Of a stretch of DNA of 64,000 bases, positions 35,701 to 49,700 are shown piece by piece. Positions within the stretch are counted from its first letter, which is position 1, and each line of letters opens with the position of its first letter. The stretch is from assembly GCA_029962745.1 (NCBI GenBank), contig CM057160.1:3540433-3604432 (forward strand), written 5' to 3'. The notes under the pieces are model-generated. The model was given only the letters and a program-made list of their open reading frames with translations. It was not told where the DNA came from and did no database searches. The stretch comes from Echinometra lucunter (taxonomy: Eukaryota; Echinodermata; Echinoidea; Camarodonta; Echinometridae). Both the position numbers and the translations under genes were made by a program.

Positions 35701-38700
35701 TCGACCCCGGTGCCAGGACCCCGCTGACCTCTGCTGATGGCCCCTCCTCCTCTTCAGCACACAAGCTTCCCAACCCTGATTCTCGGAGCATCTCCAGGCT
35801 ACTCATGCTGTTCTTGCCATGCTTGCGTGCAGGAGACTGAGAGTTGTCACCACACAACCCTGCATCTGTGCTTGCATAGAACCCGGAATCTCTAGCTGCT
35901 ATCCTGAGTTTGTGTATACTGGTGCTCAGGTCGGTATCATCTATCCTAGGGGAAGGGCTTGGAGTGGGAGCAGGGGAATCCCCTACAGAGCTGCTGGATA
36001 TTGTCCTTACATCAACACCTGGAAGAAGCAGACATAGAATGAAAAAGAAATGAAGAAAAAAAAAAACAAAGATAGGAATAGTATTGACAAATTAAACCTG
36101 TCATTCTCAGAAAATCTTCAGGAAAACTGATAAATAAACTTTTGTGGCACCACAAAATTTTTAGTGTTCAGATATGAAGCGACATTGTGGCGCCACTCAT
36201 GTTAATGATCGTGCATTAACATTTCAACTTTCAAATAAAAGAGAACATAAAAGAGAACATTGTCAAAACTTGCGCAGACAATCTCATGACAACATATTTT
36301 GCCCCAACTTTTTTTTTTTTTTTTGCAGCTAGGCAAGCAAAAAAAATGTGTCCTGCCTCGGCAACATTTTTTTTTTGGTCGCCTTATACTCACTTGTACA
36401 CTAAAATGTGGCACCACAATGTGGCCTGATATCTGAACGCCCCTTTATGTAATTCCCATTTGCCTAATACAGAGGTCACCCAGTTCCAGTGGGAAATAGG
36501 TAAATAGACAATAAGAAGAACTGGGGGGAGTAGGAGGCTGAAAGCACTATTACAGGCATGATCTATTAAGAGATGTGTGCCCTTTGCTAGGAACACATCT
36601 TATTTCTTTGAGAAAAAGGAATTATATTTTCTTTTGTTTGAAGCAGGACTTTCAGGTGCCCTCTATCCAGTGGCATGACTACGATTAGAAGGAAAAGAAA
36701 TCGAAATAATGCCCACTTACCCTTGATTGGTTCTAGCAAGAGTTTGGCTACGGTCAGTAGCTTGACCCTGTGCTCTAAGTTAGTGATCTCTAAACTGTCA
36801 AGGTCTCGTTCTGTCAGATTCTTAAACCTCTCCAGAGATGCTAAGTCACGTGACTTGAAATCGGACAGATATTTCTGAAATTCAAGGAAGAGTAAGAAAA
36901 ATTATGTCAGGACTGTGAAAAAAACAAGAGCATGGAACATCTTTACTCTCCATATCTCTTAATCTTCTCTCTCTCTCTCTCTCTCTCTCTTTCTTACTCA
37001 GTAAAACTGCTACTACTCAAATCATTCTAGATGCATGAACTTCTAAGAAACTCATACACACTGCAGACGCAGCACACTGATGGAAGCTGGATTAGACTTC
37101 CTGGGGCATAAGGGGAAGGTGTACCCCCTGCTCCACAAAGACCACTTTGCCTCCTCTCTCTAACCCCTTCTCATCACTGCATGCACCTCATATTCATATA
37201 TCACATTCTTGTTCACATTTGCTCAGACAAATTAGCCTCAAATGTATTAGCCATACTTGGAAGTACGCCCCCCTCTTCCATTTCCCCTTGCCTCTCCCAC
37301 CCCTCCCCTTCCCCCTTCCTTCAGAACTCCCTCACATACTCACATCACATTCTATCCTTCTTAGTAGTTCCTCCACACTCTGTAGATGCAGCACATAGGA
37401 AGCATTAGTCTGGTTGGGGCCTAGGGGAAAAGTATGCCCCCCTTCTAGACCTGGCATCTCTTCTCTGCTCAGCTCTTCCACAAAGGTAAACTTGAACTTG
37501 CCGCTCTTGTTCTGACACACGCCTTCCCAGTATCCACCCGAAGGCTTGCGTGTGATGTAGACCAGCTCTCCTTTCTGAAATTTCAATTTCGAAACATATC
37601 ATGTTATTCCACATCTTGTTAAATACTTTATTTGATCTGACTAAAGCCGACAGACTTTTAGTTCAACACACCATTACCTGGAGAGTTTCCCCCAGCTCAG
37701 TCATTAAGGATGCAGCAGGATCTTCATAAACCATTAACCGTGGGAACAGAGTAGTTCCTGTACAAAACCAATGTGAATAGAGGAATTCACTTTTCAATGG
37801 GTTAACATGCTTTGTGGTTATACTTCCCTCCATTTCCTCTATTTAACATCCTATCTGAGGGATGTGCATGGTTCATGGCAGGATAAATTTTCAAGAAAGG
37901 TTCATACCTTGAATGCAAGTGCTCCTGTGTCATATGGACTAGGAATGTAGTCCGTCTTGGCCCGAGCTACTGAACAGAAGAGTGTAGGCTTGAGTTGGAC
38001 GTCAGGACTATGTGACTGCTGTCTTCTTGTGGAAGGACCTAAAAGACAATCACATTATCATGATCATTTTCAATATTATTTTTCAAAATGAAAACAAGTA
38101 CTGAATATTCAAATTGGCCACAGCTAGAAGAATTCTTACTTAATGTATCTTCAGGTCCAATTAAATCAGCAAATTTTGGTGCATCCTGTATTTTTCTTTT
38201 ACACATTCATTTATTTTATATCTCATTTTTTTCCAAAAAATATTAGACCGACAGAAAAATTTAATTGGTGCTAACTGCCGAGTTGAGAAGGCAAAGCTGG
38301 TTTATTCCACCATCAAGTGAATTCTGTTTTGATTTTTCAAAGAATGAAAGATTACTAGCGAAAATAAAGTTTGTGCCAATTTGAAGAGACAAGAGTTGAT
38401 TCATTCAAACAATGAATACATTCTGTTCCTCTCTAGGCCCTGCACTAGAATGAAATAATTAGATCAGTTCCTTGTCTTCAGAGAGAGAAAGAAACCTATC
38501 TCCCCTCCACCCACCTGATGACATATTTCTTGAAGGCACACCTAGGATCAGGCTATCCTATTTTCCATCATCGCCTTCTCAAATTTGAGCACAACACCTT
38601 CCTTTCTGCTTGATTTTTTTTAATTCTAATATGGCACGTTTCTTCAAGGCAGAGACAGGATTAGGTTCATTCTATTTGCAATGTCTTTGCCTGTCTTGTT

Positions 38701-38878
38701 TCTTGTTATAGTTTTCTATAAGTATCTCTTTCTTTTTTTAGGTCTCTCATGCTCTGTGATGTTTCCCTTGCCCCCAATGACAACCCCCCCCCCCCATCCT
38801 TGATTTCCTGCTGTGTCTATCTGGGTCATTGTTTTTCTCACATTTCTTTGCACCATTACTCTCCTCTTACTCTCACTC

Positions 38879-38946
<68 letters not shown>

Positions 38947-40712
38947 ACTCTCACACTCTAAAGCTCTGTCATGTTATCATGTTATTCTTTCTTCACCTCT
39001 TTGTGTAGTTGCTTTTACTCTGTTACTCTTTTCCTCCTTTGTCTCTATGCTCCTCTATCCCTCTCTCTCTCTTTCTTTCTTTCTCTCTCTCTCTCTCTCT
39101 GACTCTCAATCTCTTAACCCATTCGTGACAGGAATTATTTAAAGCCTAATTTGATCAGCTTTTATTCTTCAAGTTGGCAACACCAACATTTTCTTTTATT
39201 GCTACATTTTTCTTATGAAACATCATGTATCTGAAATAAATATAAATTGACAGAATGTATGATGAGAAGTCATAAAGTTGCCAATTTGCAGGGAAAACGG
39301 TAATTTTAACATTTTCACTGCATCGCCAATTTAAGGATTTAATGCTTATTTTCCTTTAAAAAAATTTCAGGATCAAACAACAAATATTGATGCAATGAAA
39401 ATGGACACAATATGTGTAGAATTTTTTGCTCTTTCTGCTCACGTATTTGGTATGATTTTTAGGGCTCTGCATCAACAGTTATTAGACCAAACGACAAAAT
39501 GTGGACCCTCTGTCACGAATGGGTTAACAATCTTCCTTTCTGCATCTCTCTGCACCAGATCTACGGCAGTCAAGTGCTCTTCATTCAATTATTTAAAAGG
39601 TTTCCAAATACAAAAGATAAATGTAATTATTTGCAATGTGTTCAGAACATATGTGCAAGGCTGACTGTTGGCTGTTCCAAATTCTCACAGATCATCCCTT
39701 TTTAAAGAGATTTTCGCTAGCTACCGGTAGGCCAAAGAATATCATTCAAAATTCTAATGATTGTGTACAAAGCTCTAATTGGTCAATACCCTAAGTACAT
39801 TGCAGAACTTTTAAAACTCGAATTTCAGGAACATGCCCACAACCTTCACATATCCACAAGATAATCTACTACTACAAACTCCTTCACATATAACTCTAGG
39901 AGAGCGAGCATTTGCTTGTGCAGTCCCTCAACTGTGGAATGAATTACCATTAGAAATCAGGAAATCACAATCTCTAAATATCTTTGAATCAAAGCTAAAA
40001 TGCACATCTTACCATATACATGTAACTGCCCAAAGATTGTAGTGGTTTCAAGCACAACAGGAGCTCTTGCAGTGCATATAGACCCCATTCAGAGTTAGCT
40101 CATGTAACAAATGACCCTAAATATCTACAGATATTGTAAACAGGTCCTTTTTGTGCACTTAGAATAATCACTTCCAAAGTGACTGAGGTGCCTCATGAAT
40201 AGCTTTTATTTTTCCTTTTGAGAAGAATGCTTCCACCTGGGTATCATGAAATACACCATGGGTGCACTATTCTTAGCACTTATCAACAATTCATATTAGT
40301 GGGTTTTAGATTTTTGGTACATATGACCTTTATAAACTCATGCACAGATTGTATCTACAAACTGGCTTATATGTTCTTGTCTAGTTTTTACTCTCTACAA
40401 ATTAACATATTACAATCACTATTATCAAGGAAGCCTGAATATTCAAATAATTCAACCACTCACATGCAAAACATATCAATGCTAAAGAGATCAACACATT
40501 GTAAACTTACCATCACTACTACTGAAGTCATCACTGGTTGTAGAACTAACTGTGCTCCTTCCCAGGCTACTACTTGGACTGTCACTTCCTCTCTAAAAGG
40601 ACAAGGAAAAAACCAAGAATAGGTATCAAAAATTATGTAGAGGTGTGACAGATCAGTGTTTGAGCAGTAGTCTTGTAACAGGATGGTCCAAGGTTCAAAA
40701 TCAAGCTCATAT

Positions 40713-40758
<46 letters not shown>

Positions 40759-43700
40759 CACTCACAGATGGAAGTGGTACCCATGCTCAGTGAAGATCAC
40801 TGACAAATTGTTTCATGAAACGCTCCCCATTAAACAAAACAGCGTGCCAGGCGCCAGTCATTCGAGCTGAGTATATTCACAGAATAACTGACTTGCAATT
40901 CGCCAGGGCAATTCATAAGTGTGGTGTTTGGTGCGTCGAAAGCCCGCCGGGTAGCACAGCCAGGCGTCGAACCCCGGTCAAACCCCTGGTCGAACCCAAT
41001 GTCGAAGAACCGATTAAATGATAACCCTTTTTGTTAAAAACGTTGAACGTACAGCTGAAAAGATACCCTTTTTCACAAAAAACGTAGACGACGCTTAGGG
41101 TCGGAATTCTGACCCTTATTCAACGTTTTTTTTTGACAAGCGTGGGTACCACTTCTATCTGTGAGTGACCCCTCCAGGGCTCATATGTTGGTGAACTGAT
41201 CCATGATCATAAAGTCTCCTGGTTGCTTACATGTACCTGCAAGCATTCTCTTGCTTTCTTGATAGTCATTCTAAATAATTCACTAGACATTGATCATCAT
41301 ATAAAAATCTTGAAACAAATACTGAATAAATACTAAAAATTACCAGAAGAGGGCACGAAATGTAATATATGGTGTTTAGTTATCACATCATTGGGAAAGT
41401 TATCACCCCGTTGCCTACTGCACTCTCAGATAAAAATTTAGGTTGGTTAAAGACATTCAGTCATGGGCTTTCATGGGGAGTGGATCATAATTTGCTGACA
41501 CCAGACTTTGTGAAAAGCACTGGAAATATCTGAGCACAGCAAAATGAGCTGTCCCATCTAAACATTCTTCGGCCTGCTTCGGGCATTGTCGGGCCAGGGA
41601 AAGTGAGATAATGACTTTTCCAAATGGGGCGAAGGGTGGAATATACAGAGCATTACATAAGGTCTGTTGGTCATAAAACTCATAGTGATGGACAACACCT
41701 GTTAATGGGTAAGCACCCATGGTGTTGAATTCCCAATGGAAGCCCACGACTGACTGTCTTTAAGGTAGGTGGTCAACAGGTGATAACTACACAACTATTT
41801 TATGCAAATTAATTTGCATAATTATAAATATAATTATGGCTGTTTGGCAATGTCATATTAGCAGGGCACAACTTTAAATTCAATAAGTCACTCTGAATTT
41901 GTGCAAGTCACTTTGACCAAATGTATCTCAGGAAAAACAACAATCTAATTTAGAATCAATATCGATCAACATGCAATGATAATGATCTAAGCAGAAAAAC
42001 AATGAATGATCATAATCTAGTCCATTATTTAGATTAAACAATGATATTATCTTTAATAGCTACTGGACATATTCCAAGTCTCATGCACTTGCATATAAAG
42101 TGGTCACACACACAGGACACTAGTTAAGAAATTAGGCCACAATATCAGGCATTTTGTCAGAAATGAGACACTGAATGCAAAATACAACTGTGGACCAGTA
42201 TCTGAAGTGAATGACTGCTGCTACTACATTTAGATTCAATTAATCTGACCCATTCACAGCTAGCAAGGGCCATAATCATTTGCAAAACATACTTTTTTAA
42301 AAAGAAAATTTGAATAAAAATTGAAACAATAATCGTCCAGAACAAGGCCGTATGTAGGAATTTTTTCCTGGGGGCAAGAATATGCTTGATATTCAAGGGA
42401 ACACAAAAGCAAGGGAGGGTGTATCCCCCTCCCACACAAGGGGACTTCTGCATTTTTAGAATTTAAATCAAACGATCTGGTGCACACTTTTGATGGTATA
42501 TTTTGGGAAAATTTGCAAGAAAAATAAGGGGGAAAAGGGGGTGAAAATTTAGGAGGCAGCCCCCCCCCATGCTGCTTACGACAATGGTCCAGACCACAAT
42601 AATCAAACATAATTAAGCCATCATGCACATGCAGTAATTAAGCATAAAGCTATAACCATCTCAATGAGTGTTTATGACATATATTAATGAAAACAAAAGT
42701 AAGTCAAATCACTCTTTCAAATTCAAATTAAAACTAGACAAGAAAAGACATAAGTAATCAATGTAAGTTAGTCTCCTTGCTAGTCAAGATTAAAATAAAA
42801 TAAAGGCATGAATAAAGTAAAATTTAAACAAAAAATGGGAAAAGAAAGAGGAAGATATATGCAATTTTTAAAAGAAATGTTCCATGCTTCATTCTTACAA
42901 GCTCTCATGCAGGAAAAGAGATAATGTACTGTGCATTCGAAAAAGAAAAAAAGAAACTTGACTGCCCAGAGCCAGAGGGGCAACAATTTATATTCTTTAC
43001 ACCAGCATGTAGAATAATATCAGAGTGTTAGTCTGCAACTAGCTGAATTCTTTGAAAAAAAGACAGAAAAAGGTTTATAACGTTGATCCTGATGGTGTTA
43101 ATCCATGCCCAGTGCAATCAGTCCCGATCCATGCATGTTATAATCATCTTACTCTCACCTCATACCCAGACAGGGAACCATCAGGGGAAGTCATAGGGGA
43201 TGAGGGGTTGGACCAGGGGCTACTGGCCCCCCTAGAAGAGTAGGCCACCACCGGGGAGCGGGTGAACTTGCGTAAGAGGCGGGGGCTGCGGCTGCTGATC
43301 ATGACCTTCAGAGATTTCTTGGGGGTCTGGCGTCGTTTGAGGAAAGAGAAATCCAGAGACATGTTGGCCATGTTGATGTCTTGGTTTTGACTATCTGTGG
43401 ATGTGGTTGTGGTGGTGGGTGTAGTAGTGGTTGTGGTAGAGGTGGCTGCAACAGCAGACTGGACACAAATAACAAGTGTCTTTTATAGATCAGGATGTTG
43501 TTGATGGCAAGAATGAATGCTAACATGCAGCAGAAGACATTGTGTAACTTTGCTTTGGAAGCTTTAGATGTACTGCTGATCATGAACACATAAGAATATA
43601 TATGCAAATGAGGGTCAGAGAGTGTTATAGCAAAGCTTTATACTGAAGAGGCAGCATGGATAAGAAGAGTATTTTATCTATCCAACATGGTGGAAAATTC

Positions 43701-46700
43701 CTGTTCATTTCTTAGAAATACTGCAGCTGTGAAAGACAAATCCATAACAGTTCTTGACACAGGAGCACTGTCCAATCTAACACAACGCGGTAAATACAAA
43801 CTGAAGATAATCATTGCATAATCTCAGAAAATGAGAGTCCAATCATAGCAGTATTATAATAGACACAGACAGCTTCATGATTTATGAAATCCATTCTAAT
43901 GGTATCTTTTTAAATCACAGCAACAGCAGCAGTTAACAGCATAATATTTCTGTTGAAGATAAGATCATGGGATACAAACATATCCAGAAAACGTCACAGG
44001 GACTATAATCAAATATGCATGTATCTTGTGGCAGCAGCGATACCTGGCAATGACGCAACAGGTTGCCAGGAAGTGGTTTCATTTAGTCGTGGAATCCTTT
44101 AGGTTTGAAAGGAAAGGGGGAAGGGAAAGCTTAGGGCAGCATCTTAAGAAACCAAATTGATAATGTCACTCCACAAAGAGCTTTAAAGGTCGATACGATA
44201 ATACAACGTAAACCAAACGATTTACCGTGTATGTGAACTAAATCTTATCCGAGGTGAACCTTTGACACAAATCTGCAAAAGACACCATGAAGGGGTTTCT
44301 GGTAAGACACCTCTGGTTCAAACAAGTGTTCGGTATGACTCTCAATGACACTAATGTCATGTTATTTTCTAGTTGTCAACTGGACTGTCAAATCTTTCAG
44401 CTATTGTACTCGATGATTCCTTACAGTAAAGATACACTTTTACTATGAGTAATAATAGCACTGTCCATGAACTGCAACCAAAACACAGGGGAAACTGTCA
44501 AATATAGTCCAAATGTTAGACCATGTCACCAACAAGGCTACGTTATGATCTGGTACAAACATGTGGACCGTATTTCTCTCGGAACCTTCCTTGGAAATAG
44601 GAACACAATAATCAGCAACTTTATCCACGTCCTCTGTGATGTAAACGAAAGAAACACTATGAAAAGATCCCTGCTTCCCTCTTTCCTTTGTACATCAGTA
44701 AATTGGCAACTATCCCTAGAGTAAAGGCATGCAAGCGATATAAAAATTGTGACATCACTGTCGCCTGCCAAGAATAATGAGGATTTAAGCCCCACAAAAC
44801 TGCCAAACATCTGTCTCCGTGTACCTAAAATATCCTTGGAGATTGTGCCCAACCTATGTAAGATTCTTCAAAGTTAAAAATCACCTTATCTCGCAGAGGC
44901 ATCTGCACTTCATGTCGCCAGCCTTTTCTTGTTCCTTGATTTTGAGAAGATTGTTGGGCATGAGTGCTCTATCTTGATGAAGCAGACCCTAACTATCCCC
45001 CCCCCCCCTTCCTGAATAAGTTCAATAGACAGAATTTCTCACAATGACTACAGCAGGAAGAACATTACATAACAACACCCCCTCAAATAAAAAAATCCCC
45101 TAATTGACCATCTAATGATGATGATTCAGTTAACAGATTAAATCACAAATGAAATACTCTTTTCATATATGGATTGAACCTCAAAGGTAACAAAATGTCA
45201 TGTCACAGAAGCATTAATCTCAAACTTGGAATGATTTGGAAATCTAGACTATCAAAACATTTTAATGCCATGATATTCTTTGGAGCTTGTGGAAATTATT
45301 CAAGGACTCATATGTATACACATTGACATAAGGGTGATCCTCTGTTCCTCTTTCAGAAATTGATTTGGGTTTAGGAAATTTAAGAAACAAATAATTCAAG
45401 CTCAACATTAACTTCCAGGTGACCCCACTGAATGACAAACTATTTCTTTTACCCTCTTTAATTTGGCAACAAAGATTTGTCAAACACCAATTAACCAATT
45501 TTCCTGGAGCGGAAGTTCGCGGGTTTAAGACTGTACCACTTCTATTTTTAGAAAGCCTTCTCTGCTGACAGGGTATCCCCAGCACATGACCTTTGTCCTA
45601 ATATGGTAACAAAGACCAAGGGTACAGACTTTTCCAACCGAGTGTACCTAACGGTTGATGGATAGACCCTGTGTTCAGACACAAAAAATTTGTTGTATGG
45701 CTATACCAAACAGTATAGCTATACGTTGGATTTGTGTGTCTGAACGCTGACTAACGAAACTACGTATAAAGAAACAACTTATAAAGAAAGGTCGTATAAC
45801 GAAACTAGGGTCTGAGCATCATTTTGAACTAGAACTAGATAAAAAATCACGGTCCGTGTGTGTCTGAACATATAGAATGGTACCATAGAACGGTATAACT
45901 GGGTGGGGCTTAACGTGAGCGTGGTCCAAAGAGATATGACCATGACAACATGCACAGTAAAAACTGTGCATTTATGTGATGCTTTTTCTGAGAGGTGGGG
46001 ATGTGTGTCTGAATGGTCTGTAGGCTATCCGATGAAAGTTTTATACTTTCATTTAAACGATTCTTTATCGAGTATTGGTATAAACGTTTTAAACAGGGGG
46101 TCTGTCTTAAAATCAGGCAAAGAGACAGTATAGCTCCTTGTAAGATAGGTTATGCATTGATAGACAGGTAATGCAGTAGATCTGTGGTCTATTCCAATTC
46201 CAAGTTGAAGTTACTAATCAACTTCAGCCCTAGGCAACATATGCAATACAAACACCTCAGCAAAAGCCTAAGCCTAACACCAAACCTGCCATAAAACCAA
46301 ACTACAAGCCAAGAGCCGTCCATGTAACCCTCCATCTCCAACATCAACAAGGAAAGTCCAGAGTGAGTTTTGATGAAGCAACCATGTCAGATCATCACTA
46401 TAAGTGCTCAGCAGCAAAATACTCGTAAACTATTAAATTATATAGACAATGCAGGTGAATATTGTACAGGATAGACAGAATAAATAGTATCATGACATGT
46501 GATAATTTGATGATTAATTGTGCATGTAATCTAAATAAAATACATGTATACCGGTAGTAGAATGTGGGAATAATACAAGATATAGTTGTGCACAATAACA
46601 CCACCAACGACAACAAACTAACAACAGAATTTCATAACATACAATGAGACAATGTGATGTATAGGAAATAAAATGTTAACATATAATGAAGAATAATGAA

Positions 46701-49700
46701 GTGAGGAAAATAATACATAAAGTGCGATTTTGCTTTATAGGTGTAGAATAACCACTCGAATGTTTAATTTTTTTCAATACTGTAATACTTTTTCTGCCTG
46801 GGTGCCTCTTTTAGAACTGCTGCATAATATGTAAAATATCATAAAGCTGCAGTTTTTTTTTTTTGGTGCAAAATTGAATATGGTAGCATGGCAGTGATGA
46901 TAGCATGAATGCAATATAATTACCTGATGTAGATAAGGAGGCATCTGAGATTCCTCGGGTACTCTTGTTAAGGTTGCTTGTGTCTACAAAAAGAAAAAAG
47001 AAAAAAGAGAAAAATTGAAAATAAAATCGAGATTTAAATCAAAATTTACATAAAGATATTTCTCAACAAATGTTTGAATAAGAGCTTGAATAAAAGCTTG
47101 AATAAGATAAATACATAACATGTACTGCATTAAATAAATTGTAATATATACAAACCTGCATGATTAGAAAATTCAATGATTTCTTATACTGTATACGGCA
47201 ATATTTTCGCGTACAGATATTTTCGCGAATCACAGGCTCACAGACATTTTCGCGAGTTGTTAAGTTCGCGAGCGCAACAGCAAGACTTGCAGTAAACTTA
47301 TTTGTACATGAATGAGCCATATCAGCAGATCCAGAGGATTTGCTTTTTGATTATTTTTTGCCAATACCATCAAACTCGTAGCTTGCGATAAACAAAAAAT
47401 GCTGTCATAAAACCCCTGATTTCTTGATTTATAGCGCGTTTTCAGCAACCCTCTTACTTACCACCCCACTAAAGCCCCGCATGCTTTGGAAAAATGGCAC
47501 CGATTCCATATTTTTGGAAGCAGAATTGGGTTTCTTATAGGGGTTTTAGAGGTGACTATGTACGGAGCTTACTTGTGGTGAGTGACAATTTCTGTGTGTC
47601 TGTGTGTCTTATCTACATACACACGGGGTGAAGGACTGCTGCAGTGCACTTTCCACATGCATAGTGCATAGTTTTGGGCAATGACAACTGTATTATGTGC
47701 CGATGACGCTGCGCTGAGAGGTAAAAAGCAAATTTTATGTGCGGATATTTTTGCGTGTTGTTAAATCCGCGATGGGTGAGTGATTCGCGAAATTCGCGAA
47801 AATAAAACCACCGCGAAAATTTCAGCTTATACAGTATTACATAGCCTATATAGATTCGCATCAGTGATTGGTCAAAATACCATCACGTGACTAGTGCTGC
47901 AAGGATCGCAATTGTTATATTTTGGTTTTGATGTCACCTCGGTCAATATAATGGCGTTATATTCACCGACATGACGTCACTAACTGCATAACTATGCTGC
48001 GTAGTCATGTGTGTACGCGTAGCATGCATGCTGCACACGCTAGCTGTATTTTTTTATTATTATGTAAGCCTATTATTTTTTACATCGGAGCTGCAGCAGA
48101 CAGTGCGAGTTAATGCAATACTCTGATGGCGAATCTATATAGACTATATAATGTAACAGATATCGCCTGGTCTATCTCTTTAATAAATAACATTTCATCT
48201 CCCCTCCAAAGCTATATTTTCCCTCAGGACAATATTTTCCCTCAGCGCTGTGCGCTTTGGGGAAAATATAACCCCTTGGGCAAAATATAACTCCGTCGGG
48301 GAAATGAAATGTTATATTAAACCTCTAGGCAGGCAATATCTGTATAATATTCTCTACAACAGAGTATTTTCTGAAAAGTATGCATAAATTATCGAAATAT
48401 CATAGCCTACAATACTGAATAAGTCCTCACTTGCAGGTGTATAAAAGATTTGGAAAGGGAAGGTGATGATTAAATATTGAAAGACATAGAGCAAGAAACA
48501 CAGGGGAAGATGAAAAGGGGAAAGAGCGGGTGAAGGAGAAAGACAAAAATACAGAGAGAGACGAGACAGATTTAAGAAAGAGGTAAATAGAAAGGCAGAA
48601 GTAAAGAGACAATGAGAAACAGCATGGCATGAAAAAGAGAGAATAAAAAGAGAAAAAAGAGGGGAAGAAAAGGCAGACAATGGTGATAGAGGAATAGCAG
48701 ACACAGAAGGGAGAGAGAGAAAGTGAAAGAGCAACTGAGAAAGAAGAGAGAGATAGAGAGAGTCAGAGAGAGAAGATGGGCACAGAAGCAGAGGGTGGTG
48801 TGGCATTCTAACTCATGATGCATAAAGTAGGGTGAACCTAATTACATTTCCCTTCCCTCTCATCTTTGATAAATAGAACATAGCTTGTAACTTCCGTCTA
48901 AAAAAAATCACAATTATTAAAAGGAAATTTATTTCTTTCTTGGCAAGCCACACATTCTACTATAGAAAATTCAATGTCTCCTATATGAACTTTTTTGCAA
49001 CTCATCCACTACAGACAGTGTGTGCCTAGCTAGACCATTGTGAATTGGAGGGGGGGGGGGTGGAGATTGATGTCATTTAAAAAAATGATAAATTTGCATA
49101 AAATTGTCAGAAACTTTGCACAAAAAATTTGGGTGGTCCTGATTCATGCCCTGAAAAAAATGAATCACTTTATACACATCCCAACTAGGGTTTGATAATG
49201 AACACTAAAACAACTTTCTTGTGAAAAGCAAATTTGGTCACCAGAAAACAAGATCAGTTCCAAGTTAAACTAATAGGAAACATCATGACATGTGAGAGCT
49301 TTAATCCCTGTCTAATGCAGATCCTCCATGATCAATGGAAGCATATAGCAGTTTCAATGGTCAGTGAGTTCACAGTACTGCCAAATTGGCAATGTCTGAA
49401 GACAAGTTCCTTAGTTACTTTTTGTTTACTACGAAGCACGTTCAAAGTAATTTGACTACATAATATTTCAAATTTATTTGTTCTGATTATCATTAACTTT
49501 GTAGGTTCTTAGAACCTGATGAATAGTTTCCCCTTTCCCACCAAATCTTGCCAACAACTGTAAGTGGCATTACTAGTGCATTGGCAAGATCTAGATTCAG
49601 TATATCTGAGACTTAAGCCACAAACTGGTGTATGTTACATCCTCAAGTCTCAATACCAAGCACTGATCATTTAAAAACAAAACAAAATAAACATTACAGG

